NCBI GenBank assembly: GCA_019722365.1
Contig: JADFUC010000090.1
Coordinates: 372,001 to 436,000, forward strand
DNA from: Lithospermum erythrorhizon
Taxonomy: Eukaryota > Streptophyta > Magnoliopsida > Boraginales > Boraginaceae
Length of the DNA: 64,000 nt
Direction of reading: 5' to 3'
Shown here: in pieces, positions 1 to 13,600 of the stretch
How positions within the stretch are numbered: position 1 is the first letter of the stretch
Layout of the letters: each line of letters starts with the position of its first letter
Translations under genes and position numbers: made by a program
Notes under the pieces: generated by a model
The model's database searches: none
Told to the model about the DNA's origin: nothing
The model's input: the letters and a program-made list of their open reading frames with translations, nothing else

Positions 1-1202
1 GATGGTATTGATCCTCCTAATTGGAAGGCAATTTTAGAACTAATGCTTTGCATCTTTTTATTAATTGATTCTTGCTGCCTTGCACTATCAAGTTGATGTC
101 ATTTTCTTTGATTCTTTTAAAGGTTAAATAGTGTTTCTCCATTAATTCTTAGTCTTTCAATTAAATCAAATCATTTCAACTTTCTTCAAAAATTTTGAAC
201 TCTCGACCTCTATCCTTACAAATGAACGTTTAATCACTATATCAAATTTCCATCCCCAACCTAATCGTTTCAATATTACTAATACATTGCAATTAATACT
301 CACTTGATATGAAGGATCAATCAAATAAATGAAGCATCATCATCAATAACAAAAATGTTCGTACTTAATAATAATGATTGTACCTTGAGGGTAGTAGTTA
401 ATTAAGATAACTTGGCACTACTCTTTTCTTCTTCCTCTATGGTGATATTAATATAACTTGAAGGTTTGTCTAATTAAAAGAGGAGCATGTTTATTATTTT
501 TATTTCTCAAAACAACCTAACAGGTGAGATGACCGAATAAGAGTGGTATGTCAGAGACCATCAGAAGTGGAGATATACAATAAGGCTTTAAATCATTTTT
601 TCATAAACTGTCGACGAATGATCATTTGGTCTCTATCATTTTAATCTTGGTTAGTTTGGGGATTGAAATACTATTATCGAATTATTTGAGGATTATGTCC
701 ATTTCAAAAATTAAAACTGACGGAACTCCAATTAATTGGATGCAAAACCAAAAATAACTAACAACATAAAATATCAACACATAATGTCTCCAATTCATAA
801 TGTACAATGTTATAAAACGAGATATATATTAGGATGCACACTAAAGCTCCAAGCAATAATAATTTTAGAATTGGTGCCATATACACCGGAGATGATTATC
901 TAGTTCTTTTCGCTTATGTTCATGTCTTTTTATTGTAAAATTTGTATATTATGCATTGAATGATTAGATTATAATGTTAAACATATATGATTGGTAATAT
1001 TTCGAAACGATGATATATATGTTTTATTTTGCGTAGAATCTCTATGCCACGTGACCGTTTACTTGAATAAAAGCAGAAGAAGCCCAAGTACAATAACATA
1101 TCCTCGTCCATCAAATTGTCAGATTCCATAAAGATTGTCCATTTTAGGACACCAAAAACCAATCTTTTGTTTGCAATTGAGATTTGAGGTTTGAGAGTGA
1201 AA
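1..1202. other. Upstream intergenic region of the bHLH gene
   Basis: AT-rich DNA without a credible reading frame. Positions 185-245 resemble, in weakened form, the tRNA-like part of the SINE at 4625-4718: both carry a tract close to GAACTCTCGACCTCTATCC followed by CTTACAA. The last few hundred bases should hold the promoter and 5' UTR of the bHLH gene at 1203. I could not fix a TATA box with confidence. Confidence 0.5.
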
Positions 1203-3265
1203 ATGGTTACCCCAGAAACCACTAATAATTGGTTTTATGATTATGGTATTCAAGATATCAGCATTCCAGATTCTGGGTTTTCATGGCCTATTCAACCCCT
1301 CAATGCTTCTGCAAATCTTGGGTGTTCCATTTTTTCCACTTTCATTTTTTTATTATTGCTACTTCATTCATTTCAGAAAGATTGTATTTTTATTTTTTGA
1401 TGGCCTTAATTGTCATATATAACTACTATATGAGTTTGATTTGAATTAAAGTTATCATATTAATTGCCAATTACGTTGAAAGATACTATCTTTTTATATG
1501 TTTTCACTAAATAGCGTCAACATGTGCATCAATATTTGAGTTGAAAGTTTAAAAAGTCAATCATCAACTAGATATCTTTTTCAGTTTGATGTACTTGAAT
1601 AGCTATCATTGTTCTAGTAGTCATATGTCTTCTTTGTCTATCCTTTTTGTAGTGTGGATATTGATGCCTCTTTTGGCTCGGATGGCGTGAAGGAAAGTGG
1701 TTCAAAAAAAAGGTAGGCAGCTACTTTTTGTTTAGTTTAATCTTTTGCTCGTAGTGTTTGGACTGTAGTTATGGTTGGAACTTCATAGGGATGATTTAAT
1801 GATTTTCCTGAGAATTTTGTTAGATCTGTGACCAATGACCTCCAACTTCATTAAAATGGTGGCAGACCTCGAATTCCTCTCTGCTTGTAGGCTGGAGAAA
1901 AGAGTTCTTAACCCGAAATTAAGTTCCATTCTCGAAATGACCAATCAGTAATATTATACAATATCCTTACTCAAGTGTTAACCTCCCAACTTTACTTGTG
2001 GTTTTCACACTATACAAACTGAGACTTCTACCCTTCCTCGTGTTCAATAATACACCATATTGCCATCCCAATAGGTTCTCGTCCTTGAGAGAAAAATCAT
2101 TAACTGTGCAGGCATGTACTAACTGCAAGCCATTGAGCTTGAGAGACTTGGTTTATAGAATATTTTCTTGTTTTTAAATTTTAGTAAATGCATGTTTTCT
2201 GCGTTTTATAGTAGAGCATGATCTACCCCTACTTGGTCAACACTCTGCCTCATGTTTCTGAATGTGTTTTTACAGGCCAAGAACCGAATCATGCACTTCA
2301 TCAAATTCCAAAGCATGCAGGGAGAAATTGCGTAGGGATAAGCTAAATGACAAGTGTGTTCATGTTCTCTATCCTCTTGACATGGGAGATTCCCTTTTCC
2401 TTTTCTCTTTCCTCTTACTGCTTCTGTATGTCTCAGCTAATATAACCTTGGAATGTCATCAAGGTTTATGGAATTGGGTGCTCTTCTTGATCCTGGAAGG
2501 CCTCCCAAAACAGACAAGGCAGCTATACTGGTTGATGCTGTTCGGAAGTTGACTCAACTTCGAAGTGAAGAACAAAAATTGAAGGACACAAATTCAAGTC
2601 TTCAGGAGAAGATTAAGGAGCTGAAGGTGAGACTTAACTTCCAGTTTCTTTTCGTGATATGTGAAATGGAATACCACAAGCATGTCTGCTGGTTTGTGGA
2701 GCTGGCTTGAACCCTTCTTTGATTTTTTGTTATTTGCTCCTTCCCAATTTGTTTAGGATGTTTGCCTTTCCAAGGAATCCCAAAATAGGTTTAATTGTGA
2801 GAGACTAAGAGAGTAGCTAAATGGTTCTTTCTTCGTTTTTATGTGGGTTGGGGAGGGGGGATATGGAAATTTATCGTTATATTTGTGTCAAATCAACCTT
2901 GTCAATGAAATGAGGGAGGATTATATTTATCGAGTCCTTTTCTCGCTTGTGGCCTGTGATGTTAGGGATTATCTTAACCTCCACTCATTATTAACTTAAT
3001 GCAGACAGAGAAAAATGAACTTCGTGAAGAGAAATGGAGGCTGAAAGACGAGAAAGAGAAGCTGGAACAACAACTAAAGACCATGAATGCTCAGCCTAGC
3101 TTCACACATCCGGCCATGCCTACTGCTTTTGCACCACAAGGTCAAGCTGCCGGCAACAAACTTGTGCCCGTTATCAGCTATCCTGGAGTTGCAATGTGGC
3201 AATTCATGCCTCCCGCGGCTGTTGATACATCACAGGATCATGTGCTCCGCCCTCCAGTTGCCTAA
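1203..3265 (+). CDS. bHLH transcription factor, subgroup IVc (ILR3/bHLH104/bHLH115-like)
   Basis: Five coding exons: 1203-1321, 1653-1712, 2276-2353, 2464-2626 and 3005-3265, joining in frame to 226 residues. The start is the ATG at 1203. The basic region (about residues 72-88) reads SKACREKLRRDKLNDKF and carries the Glu and paired Arg that contact E-box DNA. It runs into the helix-loop-helix (exon 4, about 88-122) and then a long charged leucine zipper (KLKDTNSSLQEKIKELK onward to about 166). The tail ends VAMWQFMPPAAVDTSQDHV... and closes with PPVA, as in the ILR3 group. Family knowledge: IVc factors dimerise with one another and with Ib bHLHs to control iron-deficiency genes, and are turned over through BRUTUS-type E3 ligases. 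Which of the four Arabidopsis paralogues it matches cannot be decided by eye. It faces the ATG18 gene tail to tail. Confidence 0.93.
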
Positions 3266-4277
3266 GTTTGGCAACTATACCTTTGTCGAATTGCATTATA
3301 GAGGACATTTTAATGTAGTATGTGACGCTTCTCGACTGTATTTAGTTTTTGTCCAATCGTGATACTGAATTGGATGGTGCATTTCTTATGCTTCTATCTT
3401 GTAGGCTGATATATAGATTAGCCTATTAGGGTTAATATTTAGATGACATTAAGGACATGGTTATGCTGCTGGTTTATGTGTATAAGGTTCTGATTCCTGG
3501 GCACTTTTGATGTCTAAAATAATGCACTTGAGTACATGACTAATTGAAAATTTAACATAATAGCGAATTAACATTTCAAGTTTAGCTATACTCATCAAGA
3601 GTAGTACAAAATTGTAGTAAAAGCTACAGGGGTAAGGCTACATGGATGTAATGCTGCCTATACTACATCATCTTAAATATTTTACTAGGAACCTATTCAG
3701 CAGAATGGGGTAATGCTACGTATTCTCAGGCATCTCCTTATGCCGTTTAGGTGGCAACTTCTATAAAGATATTTTGACATGTTATTGTTGAATTGTTGAG
3801 TGAAAGGACTTCGAATTAGTCGATCTATTTGTTACATGGAAATTGAAGCACCAAACATGTTCTTGCACTTGCTAATTTCATAGAACAGACCATAAAAGTA
3901 CTACTTCAATTTTTCCATTAAAGCATGAAACAATGCAGAAAACAGCAAATTAAACTTGTATGAAGGGCATCCTTCTATTAATATACTGCAAGTAGTAAGA
4001 GTTGCCATATATACTTATTTGCTATGTTTATTATTTATAAGGTTTGAAACAAACATGCCCAAGCAATTCTGCAAATTATTCCCATCACAATGAAACTCCC
4101 CCTTCATCACTCTCTACTCCATTTCCACCACAATATAACACTAAAATTTGAAAAAAAAAAACTGCACACCTGTAGCACAACAAAACAAATGGAACATTAC
4201 TAAGTTAGAACGTTACCGGGTTTCGTGACTATTATGAACGCCACAGAACTTAATAGATATAGAAGTTTGGATTACCT
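3266..4277. other. Convergent intergenic region between the bHLH and ATG18 genes
   Basis: This 1-kb stretch should contain both 3' UTRs and polyadenylation regions. It is AT-rich with no coding signal on either strand. I see no repeat or element in it. Confidence 0.5.
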
Positions 4278-7200
4278 TTAATCAAACTCATCATCTCTGA
4301 TCTCCATAGTCATGCCACCTATGTTATTTACAAGGTTTGATGCGCTTTCTGTCATTAAGCTTTTGGTATTATTTACAGCCTCGAAAAGAGTATTTTCATT
4401 AGGGATGTCGTTAATATCTACAGAGCCCTTGACTTTCTCCTTTGGCATCTGAATACCAGGCAATTCTGTTTCTCCAGTGCCACTATACAAATTTGCAGTC
4501 GTCACGTCACCATATGCTTGACTGCTAATTTTCTCAGATGAATCTGATCTTGAACCCAACATTGATCCATTGCCGTTACTGTTGTGTGGCAATGAAGGCA
4601 ATACTTTAGCACCCCAGAAATAATTTTTTTATTTATTTAAAAAATTTAGCAGCCAAGGTTTGAACCCTCGACCCCTACCCTTACAAGTAAGTGCCTAAAC
4701 ACTACACGACCCCCACCTCAGAAATAATATATGAAGTACCATAATATTAACATTAATAGGGCAATGTACATAGAGATACAGCATGATAATTACACATCGG
4801 AACAAACAGATGCTAGTTCATGTTAGCAACATTTCCTACTGTAAATTAATCAACACTGCCATCCTAAAAGAGCATCATTAATAAAAAACATAAGGCGTGA
4901 GAAACTATGATAAAAGGACATACCTCCTCTGCTGAAACATAGGAGCTTGAAGATAACCATACGCTGGAACAAGATCTTTCGATCTCACTTCGATATTGTG
5001 GTTAGGCATCTTTTCAATCTCAACCTCCCCAGAGATGCTATTCACGTCAAACCCATCGCATCCCATAGACTGAAAATAAATCTGCAGTGATATGATGGCA
5101 AAGATGAGGGATTTTAGTAATAAGTTAGATGAAACTACATGAAATTGTCCATGCAAATTTAAGAAGATTAATCAATACCTCAGGTTTAGCCCACAATGGT
5201 GTCCGGGCTTGATGAGTCTGCAGCTCTACTTCAGAGATGAACAAGTGGTACCTCTCCTCAGAAGTGGGCTTTTGTTTGGTCATTGTACTCCTGCTGCTAG
5301 AATATCCACCATTTTTCTGTTTCATTCCTTCAGGGAAAACTTTACAACTACGAGAATATCCATTTTGACCATATATGTCAAAACCATCTCCTGGTTCTTT
5401 GAGATTTGATTTCTGGCCAATGTTCCATTTCTGAATAGCCTCCACATGAAGTCTTGATTCGGAATCGGATCCTGATTCATACGTTTCAACTCCGTATGAG
5501 GTTGTCATAGAGTCAGGTTCTGAATGGTCTCGCACTGCATACTGTATAAGACTACCTGATAGAGAGAAGACCAACAGGTCATAGTCTGTGTTCAATGAGC
5601 TAGCATCACCAGGCAATCCGATACCACTAAAATCATAGAAAGAAGAAGCAATGGCCCCTGAAGCAGAATTTCTCTTTCCACTAGAATCAGCTGTGGCACT
5701 GGTGACATTATTTCTCCACCTAGTGCTTCCACTCCTGATCCTATTCACCGCAGAGAGTGTAATTGGAGGTCCAGATGCACCACCATTATGTTGATAAAGC
5801 ACGTGAGGTCCCGCATTTACATGTCTTCTTGGTTCAGACTTCGACATCACAGACGATCCCCCAATTCTTTCATTGGTAGAAGTATCGGCATGAACAGAAC
5901 CGAAGGGGTCACCAGAATAAGATATATGAAACAAATGGCTTGTTCCTCTTGAGGAACTTACTAATATCCATTGACTGTCATTACTAAAACTAATATCTTG
6001 TATAACCTGAGAAATCCGACAAAAATCAAATATTATACAATGTTCAGATGTATGGAATATTCATCTTAAATACATAGTTTTATTGATCTTACTGCATTCG
6101 TGAAACCACGCTGTAGCCTGTATAGATGAACATATGATGATCCTGGATCAGCACAAGCAGAATTTGAAGATACCCCAGGCAATATCCGGAAAACATTTAT
6201 ATTATGACCTTGAACTGAAGCTGAAACTAGCAGAGTACCGCAAGGGTCGAAGCATAAAGATGAAATTGGACTCTTGTGAGCCCTAAATTGGGTTATAACA
6301 GTCTTGCTGACAGTATCTCTAACTATTACCTATGTACAAAAGTTCAAGGGACAGAAGATGCAAATAATTAGAAATGACCAAGAGAAGTAAAAAGTGATTC
6401 TCAAGTTATATTGAATAAAAGAAAAATAAGGAAAACATCAAGCGATCATGGCAAGATAAAACACCAAAATGATGACCCTCCAGGAAAAGAGGGACAGAGG
6501 CCGATCAGAGGAAGGGCATAATAAAGTAACATATAAAGACTGACTGAACAATATAAGTACCATTCCAACACTGTCAGCATCTACTGAATGACCATTAGCA
6601 ATCCCCTGTACCCTTACACGTGCACTTCCTGATTGTGGATTGCTGTTATCAGGCAAATGCTCAGAGTAGTATCTGGAGAGTTTCTTGATTCCAATGTCGC
6701 CTAGGGTCACGATACCAGCAGCAAGATGCTTGCTTGATTCTTTGGCATAATGTGCAACCAGGCTCCCACTGGAAGCTGTATTCGAGAAACTAGTAGAAGG
6801 CATTAGATGTTGAGGACTGACCCTCGCAGAATTTGAGACCACAACAGGACTTCCACTATAAGCCATCCACCTTGGACCCACTGCAAGTGGTCCCACACCA
6901 AGACCTCCAGATCCAGGAGAAGCCGTAGGAACAGGATTAGTAAGAATAGTATATTCCCTCTCCAAAGTGGCAGCATCAAAACAGTGAATCTGTTCCATAA
7001 AGTAGAACGTTTTCAACGTCCCAAAAACTGTTGTTGAGCATGTGTATCATTAACTTGAAATGGGACTAGACTATACCTGAGAGCCTTGTAAGACAGCAAG
7101 CACCCGAGAGCTGCATCTTACAAGATGAACAACCGACCTAAACTTCAGTAGATGTACATAAGTTTGAGATTTCAAGGAATAGAACCAGACAACAGTCGGA

Positions 7201-8941
7201 ACGAAACAAGGATTTGCTGATACAGAGCTTTGTTGTAGGCTCCCATTATGTAAGTTCGTTGATCCTCCAAGAGTACCACCTCCAAGAAAGGATCCGTCAG
7301 TGCAGATCATCAACAAAGGCCTACTTTCAACAAATTTGTCTGTGGATTGCTTAGATAGAACTGGCTTTGGTGAGATTTGCATGCAAGAAACAGGGCCATC
7401 ATATCTAGAGACCAAAGTGTGCACGTTATCAATTTCTTCAACATCCCAAACCTGGAAACCACACTGATACCCCAGTAAAAGAACCCGCCTAGAGATGCCT
7501 TCGGCACAGTCTAACTTCTCAAAGCCAGCCCAATGCACCTTCAAAGGAAACAAAATAAAACCATGCATGTGTCCAAATTGTCAAATTAGACAATACTTTA
7601 AAACAGAAAATCTTCGACACCTATGTAAATAATCATATTTAGGAGAACATGTGCGCTGACATTAAATCCGTAGATACGTTAAATCACAAATATAGACAAG
7701 GCAAGCGACAAACTAAGAAACAAACAAACAACGAGAGTTTAACCGTCATGCACCATGATGCCTTGCTTCCAGTATTGTGTCATATAACTGTTGAGGAAGC
7801 TGCCAATGATAATGACCATACTTTCTAATATAAAATTGGAAAATGAGCGTATAGGATTGTGAGGAATGGATCTGAGGAATAATGACTGGAAAATCCTGAT
7901 ATCCTCAATCCACCAAGAATACGTCACTTCCATCAGTTTGTACACTTGCCCTCTTTTTTTATTTAATTTAGCAAGTTATCCAACTTCTTAACTTGGTAAA
8001 TCTTCAACATCATATCAAACATTGTAATAAAGTCACTTCAATGAAAACCTCAACTAAATAAAATACAGCCCATAAATTTTAACTGCAAAGTTTCAGTTTT
8101 AGCTGCTTAATTTCCTCTACTCGTAGCTGAAACTAAAACTTGCTTCCCTGTTCCCTCTATTCTTAAAGTACATACTATAAGTGTATAACCAACTTGAAGG
8201 GATCCAATAACAGAAACTTCTATTCAACTACGAGATATCATTTCAAGAACTAGTGGCATGCTAGGAAAACTATTGGTTCTGTTTCCTCTCAATTCACACG
8301 TCTCCACAATCAAATATTGAAGAACTAAACTCACTAGTTGAGTACATCGATTTTTCCTATTAATAAAGAAAAGATAGCCTAAATCACCTTTGATCATAAA
8401 CATTGCATAAATCACCTTCCAGGACCACGACATCAAAACGTCCAAATCATTGCACCTATTAAACAACTTCATTGATAGCTTAACTTGCATGCCCTGACCA
8501 ACTTAAACAGATCACAATAGATGATCATAACTTACAAGTTACAAGTACTACCCAACAGTGATTCCAGACAAAGAATCAAATAAAGCTAGAACCTTTCCCT
8601 ACTTGATAAACACAGTTAAGGAATTTTACGCATACACATCTAAAAACACAATATATATGTATGATCTTCACCTGATCATGGCTTGACTCACTCTCCCTCT
8701 CCACAATGGCTGAAGCAGCCGATGCAGCAGACCTCACCACAGTCGAAGCACCAGACGAAAGAACCCTCAAATAGCCAGACAAAGTCCTAAATGAAGATGG
8801 AATCAATCCATTATTATTCCCTCTCCCTGCTCTAGCCACAGAACCATTGTTACCCTCTTTAACCACCATCTGTTTCTGCAGCTTCTGCCCACTAGAAACA
8901 ACAGAAGCTCCGTTAACACCAACAACTCCATCATTTCCCAT
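4278..8941 (-). CDS. ATG18: BCAS3-domain, ATG18f/g/h-type WD40 protein
   Basis: Exons in coding order: 8672-8941, 7077-7538, 6561-6989, 6093-6329, 5179-6006, 4924-5081 and about 4278-4603; roughly 900 residues. The start is the ATG at 8941. A Ser/Ala-rich head (SSGASTVVRSAASAASAIVE) precedes the seven-bladed propeller. Hallmarks include RVLLLGYQCGFQVWDVEE, IHCFDAATLEREY, GPLAVGPRWMAYSGSPVVV, HKSPISSLCFDPCGTLL and the BCAS3 segment in the long fifth exon. Family knowledge: plant ATG18 proteins are PROPPINs that bind phosphoinositides on autophagic membranes; the f/g/h members carry an added BCAS3 domain. Where PROPPINs have FRRG this protein has LQRG (about residues 459-462). The first six exons splice in frame. 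The last exon begins at a weak acceptor beside a SINE and its frame does not follow from exon 6. The tail is acidic and ends DDEFD. A 1.1-kb first intron (7539-8671) is otherwise featureless. Confidence 0.88.
4625..4718 (-). mobile_element. Short tRNA-derived SINE in the last intron of the ATG18 gene
   Basis: A 94-bp insertion is flanked by a perfect 10-bp direct repeat, CAGAAATAAT, at 4615-4624 and 4719-4728: a target-site duplication. Read on the minus strand it carries a B-box-like GGTTCAAACC and an A-box-like TAGTGTTTAGG, and ends in an A/T-rich tail, as in tRNA-derived SINEs. The copy looks short and may be truncated. A divergent relative lies at 185-245. A functional tRNA is excluded because no acceptor stem or anticodon arm can be folded. 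Confidence 0.7.
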
Positions 8942-9712
8942 TTCCCTATTCTTGATCTTCTTCTAATCCAAACCAAACAAAATATATATATCCACCAAAA
9001 AGATTGATAATTTCCTCAAAGAAACTGTACATAAATGGGACCCAAATCAAGTTCCTTGCACAATCAGACTTCTTTCTCTAATTATGTGATCAAACTGATC
9101 ATCTTCATGAAAAAAATCCCAACTTTTTTTCCAGCACACAATATTCACATACTACCCTCCAAAACTATGCAAGAATTCTCTTGCATCATCAGACAAATGT
9201 GGCCTATTTTCCTCGGATAAAGACTCAACCTTTGAATCCAACACTTACTTTTGTCCTCTAATTAAGGAATTTATTTTCCTTTTTTTTCAAATTAACAATA
9301 TTTACACATCAGCATCTGCACACCAAAATAAACAACAGATGATTCAAACTAACATACAGCAATAATCACAGCAACAAAATAATTTCTCCCAAAAAAACAC
9401 CTATTTAGTTTATTTGGGTATTTTCTTTTTTTGTGTAAAAGATATAAAACTGTATTTACACAACTTGGTCTAAACTTAAAAGAATTTAACCATAACTTCT
9501 ACAAATTGAGAAAATGAATATGGGGTTTTTTCTGGAAATAAATAATAAGAGTAGATGATCATCTATTTATGGTATTACATAAAACAAAAAACAGAGAGAG
9601 AAACTTAATGAGTTGTTGAAAGAGAAAAACAAAGGTTGAAGAAGATTGGATAATGAAGAGTTGATGGCAAACAACAAAAGAAAACAAAGAGACTCTTAAC
9701 ATAATTAATTCA

Positions 9713-9962
9713 TAGCAATTATGAACTACTCCATATTCCATAATAATAAATACTCCGTGTTTAATCATTTTACAAACTCCTTAATTATCGTGTTAAAATG
9801 ACAATTAAAAAAAAACGAAATAAATCCATAACAATTCTAAAGTACTTCATATACCATAATCATAAAAACTGAACCTTTTTACTAATTGATGCTGTAATTA
9901 GCTTATAACAATTATGAAGTACTTGATATTTCATTATCATAAAGATTTAACCTTTTTACCTT
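9713..9962. repeat. Degenerate repeat, three copies
   Basis: A unit close to ATAACAATTATGAAGTACTT followed by CATATTCCATAATCATAAA appears at about 9713, 9828 and 9906. The last two copies also share the following AACCTTTTTAC. The spacing is unequal (about 115 and 77 bp), so this is an old local duplication rather than a satellite. Confidence 0.5.
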
Positions 9963-10551
9963 CTTTTGCTTGAGTTTTTTTCTTCTTTTGGAATGGTTAA
10001 GTAGAAATGAATTGGAGACAAATATATCTCATTTTTCTTGGATTTAATTACCCAAATTAACTATCAGTAAATATTTCATTTTCTCGACTATGGATATGTT
10101 TTTTTTAAATGATTGGTTTGATTTAAAAAGATATTATGTTTTTAATGATTGGGTTGAATTGATTTGATTATTGTTTGATGGAGTTGTATTTAGGTTGTTG
10201 ATATGCTAAATAATTATAGATTTTGGCTATTCGAACTGAACTAATGTCATGCGGAGTGAACTAATGTTAAGTATAATTATAAAATCTTTCTTTCTTATTT
10301 TATTGTCGAGATTTATTAAAATGAATTGATCGGGATGAATCAATAGTTTGGGAACTAATTATTAACGTCGGTGTATAAAAAATTGAGATCTCAAATATGA
10401 TGAACATGAAAAACTACCTCTCTTAACTTATGTTCATCCCAATCATAATGAGTCACTAATGGCTAAATGATTCGATTACATATGGGATGATTGTTTGTTG
10501 TGCGGTAAATCATTTAATATGTTTAAAGGAGTTGATTCGGACCTTACCTTG

Positions 10552-10658
10552 TATGCTTTGACTTGACTCGATCCTTGACAAATCGAGTCCAGTCAATCTT
10601 TATTTCCATGAATTGTCGATCTGACTCGACTTGATCCCTAACAAATCAAGTTTAATAG
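10552..10658. repeat. Short direct repeat with TTGACTCGATCC motif
   Basis: Two related segments, about 10,555-10,590 and 10,622-10,655, both read roughly GACT(C/T)GA(C/T)T(C/T)GATCC followed by (T/C)(A/T)(A/T)CAAATC(G/A)AGT. The period is about 67 bp. Function unknown; it may be part of a decayed transposon end. Confidence 0.4.
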
Positions 10659-13600
10659 AGAACCCAATCTAAGTCATCTGCTTCCTCAACCATAAACCTG
10701 AAATTTGCTTTTTTCTAATTAGTCATAATTTGTAGTTTGGACAATTAATATGAGCCACAAGCTACTTATTAATCTCATCAAGTAGATGTATTTAATTTTT
10801 TGTGAATAGCTTCAAGACAGAACTCATGACTTGGCCTCCTTGGGTAGATAAAGACGAATATGCTTTAGTCAAGAAATGCATAAAGAGATATTCATACTCT
10901 TGGTTACCAATAATAACTTTGGATACTTTCCTTTCTTTCAAAGGCTTTCCTTAGTTTCCTACCTTATATTTTGCGGCACAAGTTCAAATATGGAGGAATA
11001 TAAAAGTTTATTCCATTTGTTTTGTATTTAATCATATTCTATATTTATATTTATTCAAATAATCCTCTAGTCAACCGTAAATTTGTACATTAATCATAAA
11101 GCAAGATTGTGGTTATAATTATTGCTCGTAATGACGAATCTTGAATAAAAATAATTATTTTGATTGAATTTAAAAATTAAAAAAATACATTTATCGATTG
11201 ACCATGATATCATTTTTTGATATTGTATATACTTATTTATATAAATTATTTATTTATTTCAATCAGTGTGTTATCATTTATACTATTAGTCAAACTAGTA
11301 AATAGGGTTGATATCCCAAATGATAAACAATATCTATATAATGTATAAAACGATGGATTAGTTGATTAATAAATTAAGTATATTACTTTTATGGCCTGAA
11401 ATTTTTTAGTACGTAAATATTATAATTAAGCCAGTAGATCAAAACATTTCAATGATTCAATTTAAAATGTTTTGTGAATAAATATTGCATGGTCAGAGTT
11501 GATACGTTTCGATAAGAATATAAATGACCAAACTTATTTACTAAGGATGGAAGTCAAAAGATTAAAAAATGTTGGCGACCATGTATAACCAAGAATACCG
11601 GCAAGATGTCCAATTTTCATATCTCAATCTTTGTGTTCATTTCGTATCTGGGAAATCTCGTATTATTGCAAAATTATATAGTACTCCCGACTCCGTACTA
11701 GTAATATTTTTATGGAGATTATGGATGGTTGTGATATAAAATTCGGTGTTTATATATTTCTTTCAATTTTTTTAGTTGAAATTTTAAATTTTTTATGTTA
11801 ATTAAAAAAGCGATTAATAATGATACGTTTGCAAATATATCCCTGTCCGATAAAATATGATTAATAGCATTAAACATAAAGTAAAGCTTGTATATTTCTT
11901 ATGTAACTTTCTTTAAATCATTTCCCAGCGAAGAAGCGTACATTTAGTCATCAGCGGATGTGGGGAGGTTATCACAGGATATTAATGCTTAGGCGGGTCA
12001 TTAGCCAGCGCATCTGCTTGGCCTTGACATGTAGATGCTTATGACAACGGCGGCCTGGATCATCAATGATTACTTCTGTACGGGGATGAAATAGATCTTG
12101 GGGCCTTAAAGAGAGCGGCCGATGTCATTTGAATGTCTTATAAGTGGTTCCTTGTCTTGTTTTGAATCACGTTAAGTAGGGGAACTTTAAAGAAAAGCCC
12201 AATGGAGCATTGCGTTGAAATTCGAAAGTAGCCGATTATTTGAAAGCAAAGCAAATTCTTCAGAATGTCGAATAAAAAGCCGGATGGAGTATTTTTTTTA
12301 AGCATGAATGCTCGTAAAGAGGCCCAGAGTTGTAAATGAATCAAGTTGAACTCGAGTTTAATGAATTTTACTAGTCAACCCCGTATGAGCCAGGAGTTAT
12401 AAATAAGAAAAAAAAACAAGCTTGAGGTGATTCAATATTAATCTAATCAAGCTTCGAGCTTTAATTCATCTGAACCAAATCGAGCCATCCACTCTCACTC
12501 ATGCACATTCTAAATGAAAAACAATTGAGCCTTATATAGTCACTTAGCGTGGCGCCAGCAGTTTCAATAGAATTTTCGAAATTCATTAGTATCGGTCTTG
12601 ATATCAGAGCGAAGAACGATAGGCTACATCTGATAGATTTCAAAAAATACAAGATGTTTCATTTTGTTTAACTTAAAATTTAATTAGTTTATGATATTGT
12701 ATATAATTTGTAACTTTTATCATCAGTAAAAAAGAAGCATTACATAATCAACCGATCAAGAGAAGAAACAAAGGTTGAGACGGACAAATTTCTTACACTG
12801 AAACCTCCTGACACCAAGAGATCTGATGCAGAAGTAACAATCCTGTAGTCTCATAATCACTCAAACATATTCTGCACTCTACTCATTCTTCACATATTTG
12901 CTCAATCATTCATCCCATAATTCCAATCTCCACCGAAAGTATTTTCACACCCTTTACTGGACCCCTCACCCAATCCTTTGTGAGGTGCCTCGGTTTTATT
13001 AATAAGACTGCATAAACCAATATATGTCTCAATTTATAATACATAATTATATCGCAAATTGATATAAGAGTTGAAGTAGTTGGCCGAATCTATTTTCTTG
13101 TAAAAAAATACTTCATCCATTCCACACAAATTGATTAGTTTTAAATTTTAATTGACCTTTTAATTTTTGAACTTATTTAATTAATATATGTTTTATAATA
13201 TTTGATTAATATATACCACCTAATCACCAACTAACATTTGTAATGTAATTTACTACTAACATAATCATTCGATCCAAATTAAATTTATATATATTAGCTT
13301 CCAACACTTAGATACATCACGACTTGATATAATAAATTGAATTAGTTGAGCAATTTAATTTTTATGTCTTTACTTAAAACATACAATTTCAATTCAACTT
13401 ATTAAAATACTATTTTATTTTATTTTCATTAACATTACACAACATAAATAAAGTTATTTAATATTTAAATATTAAAAATCAAATATCTAACATTCATAAT
13501 TTAATAATTTTTAAAAATGAAAATATAAATTTTTATACAATAATGCGTGACACTATTTTGGGACAGTGATATTTACTTTTCGTCATACGTTCCAATTATT

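Noticed and set aside
4640..4715. Possible tRNA gene (GGTTCAAACC B-box, minus strand)
   Set aside because: No acceptor stem or anticodon arm; A/T tail and a perfect target duplication identify a SINE.
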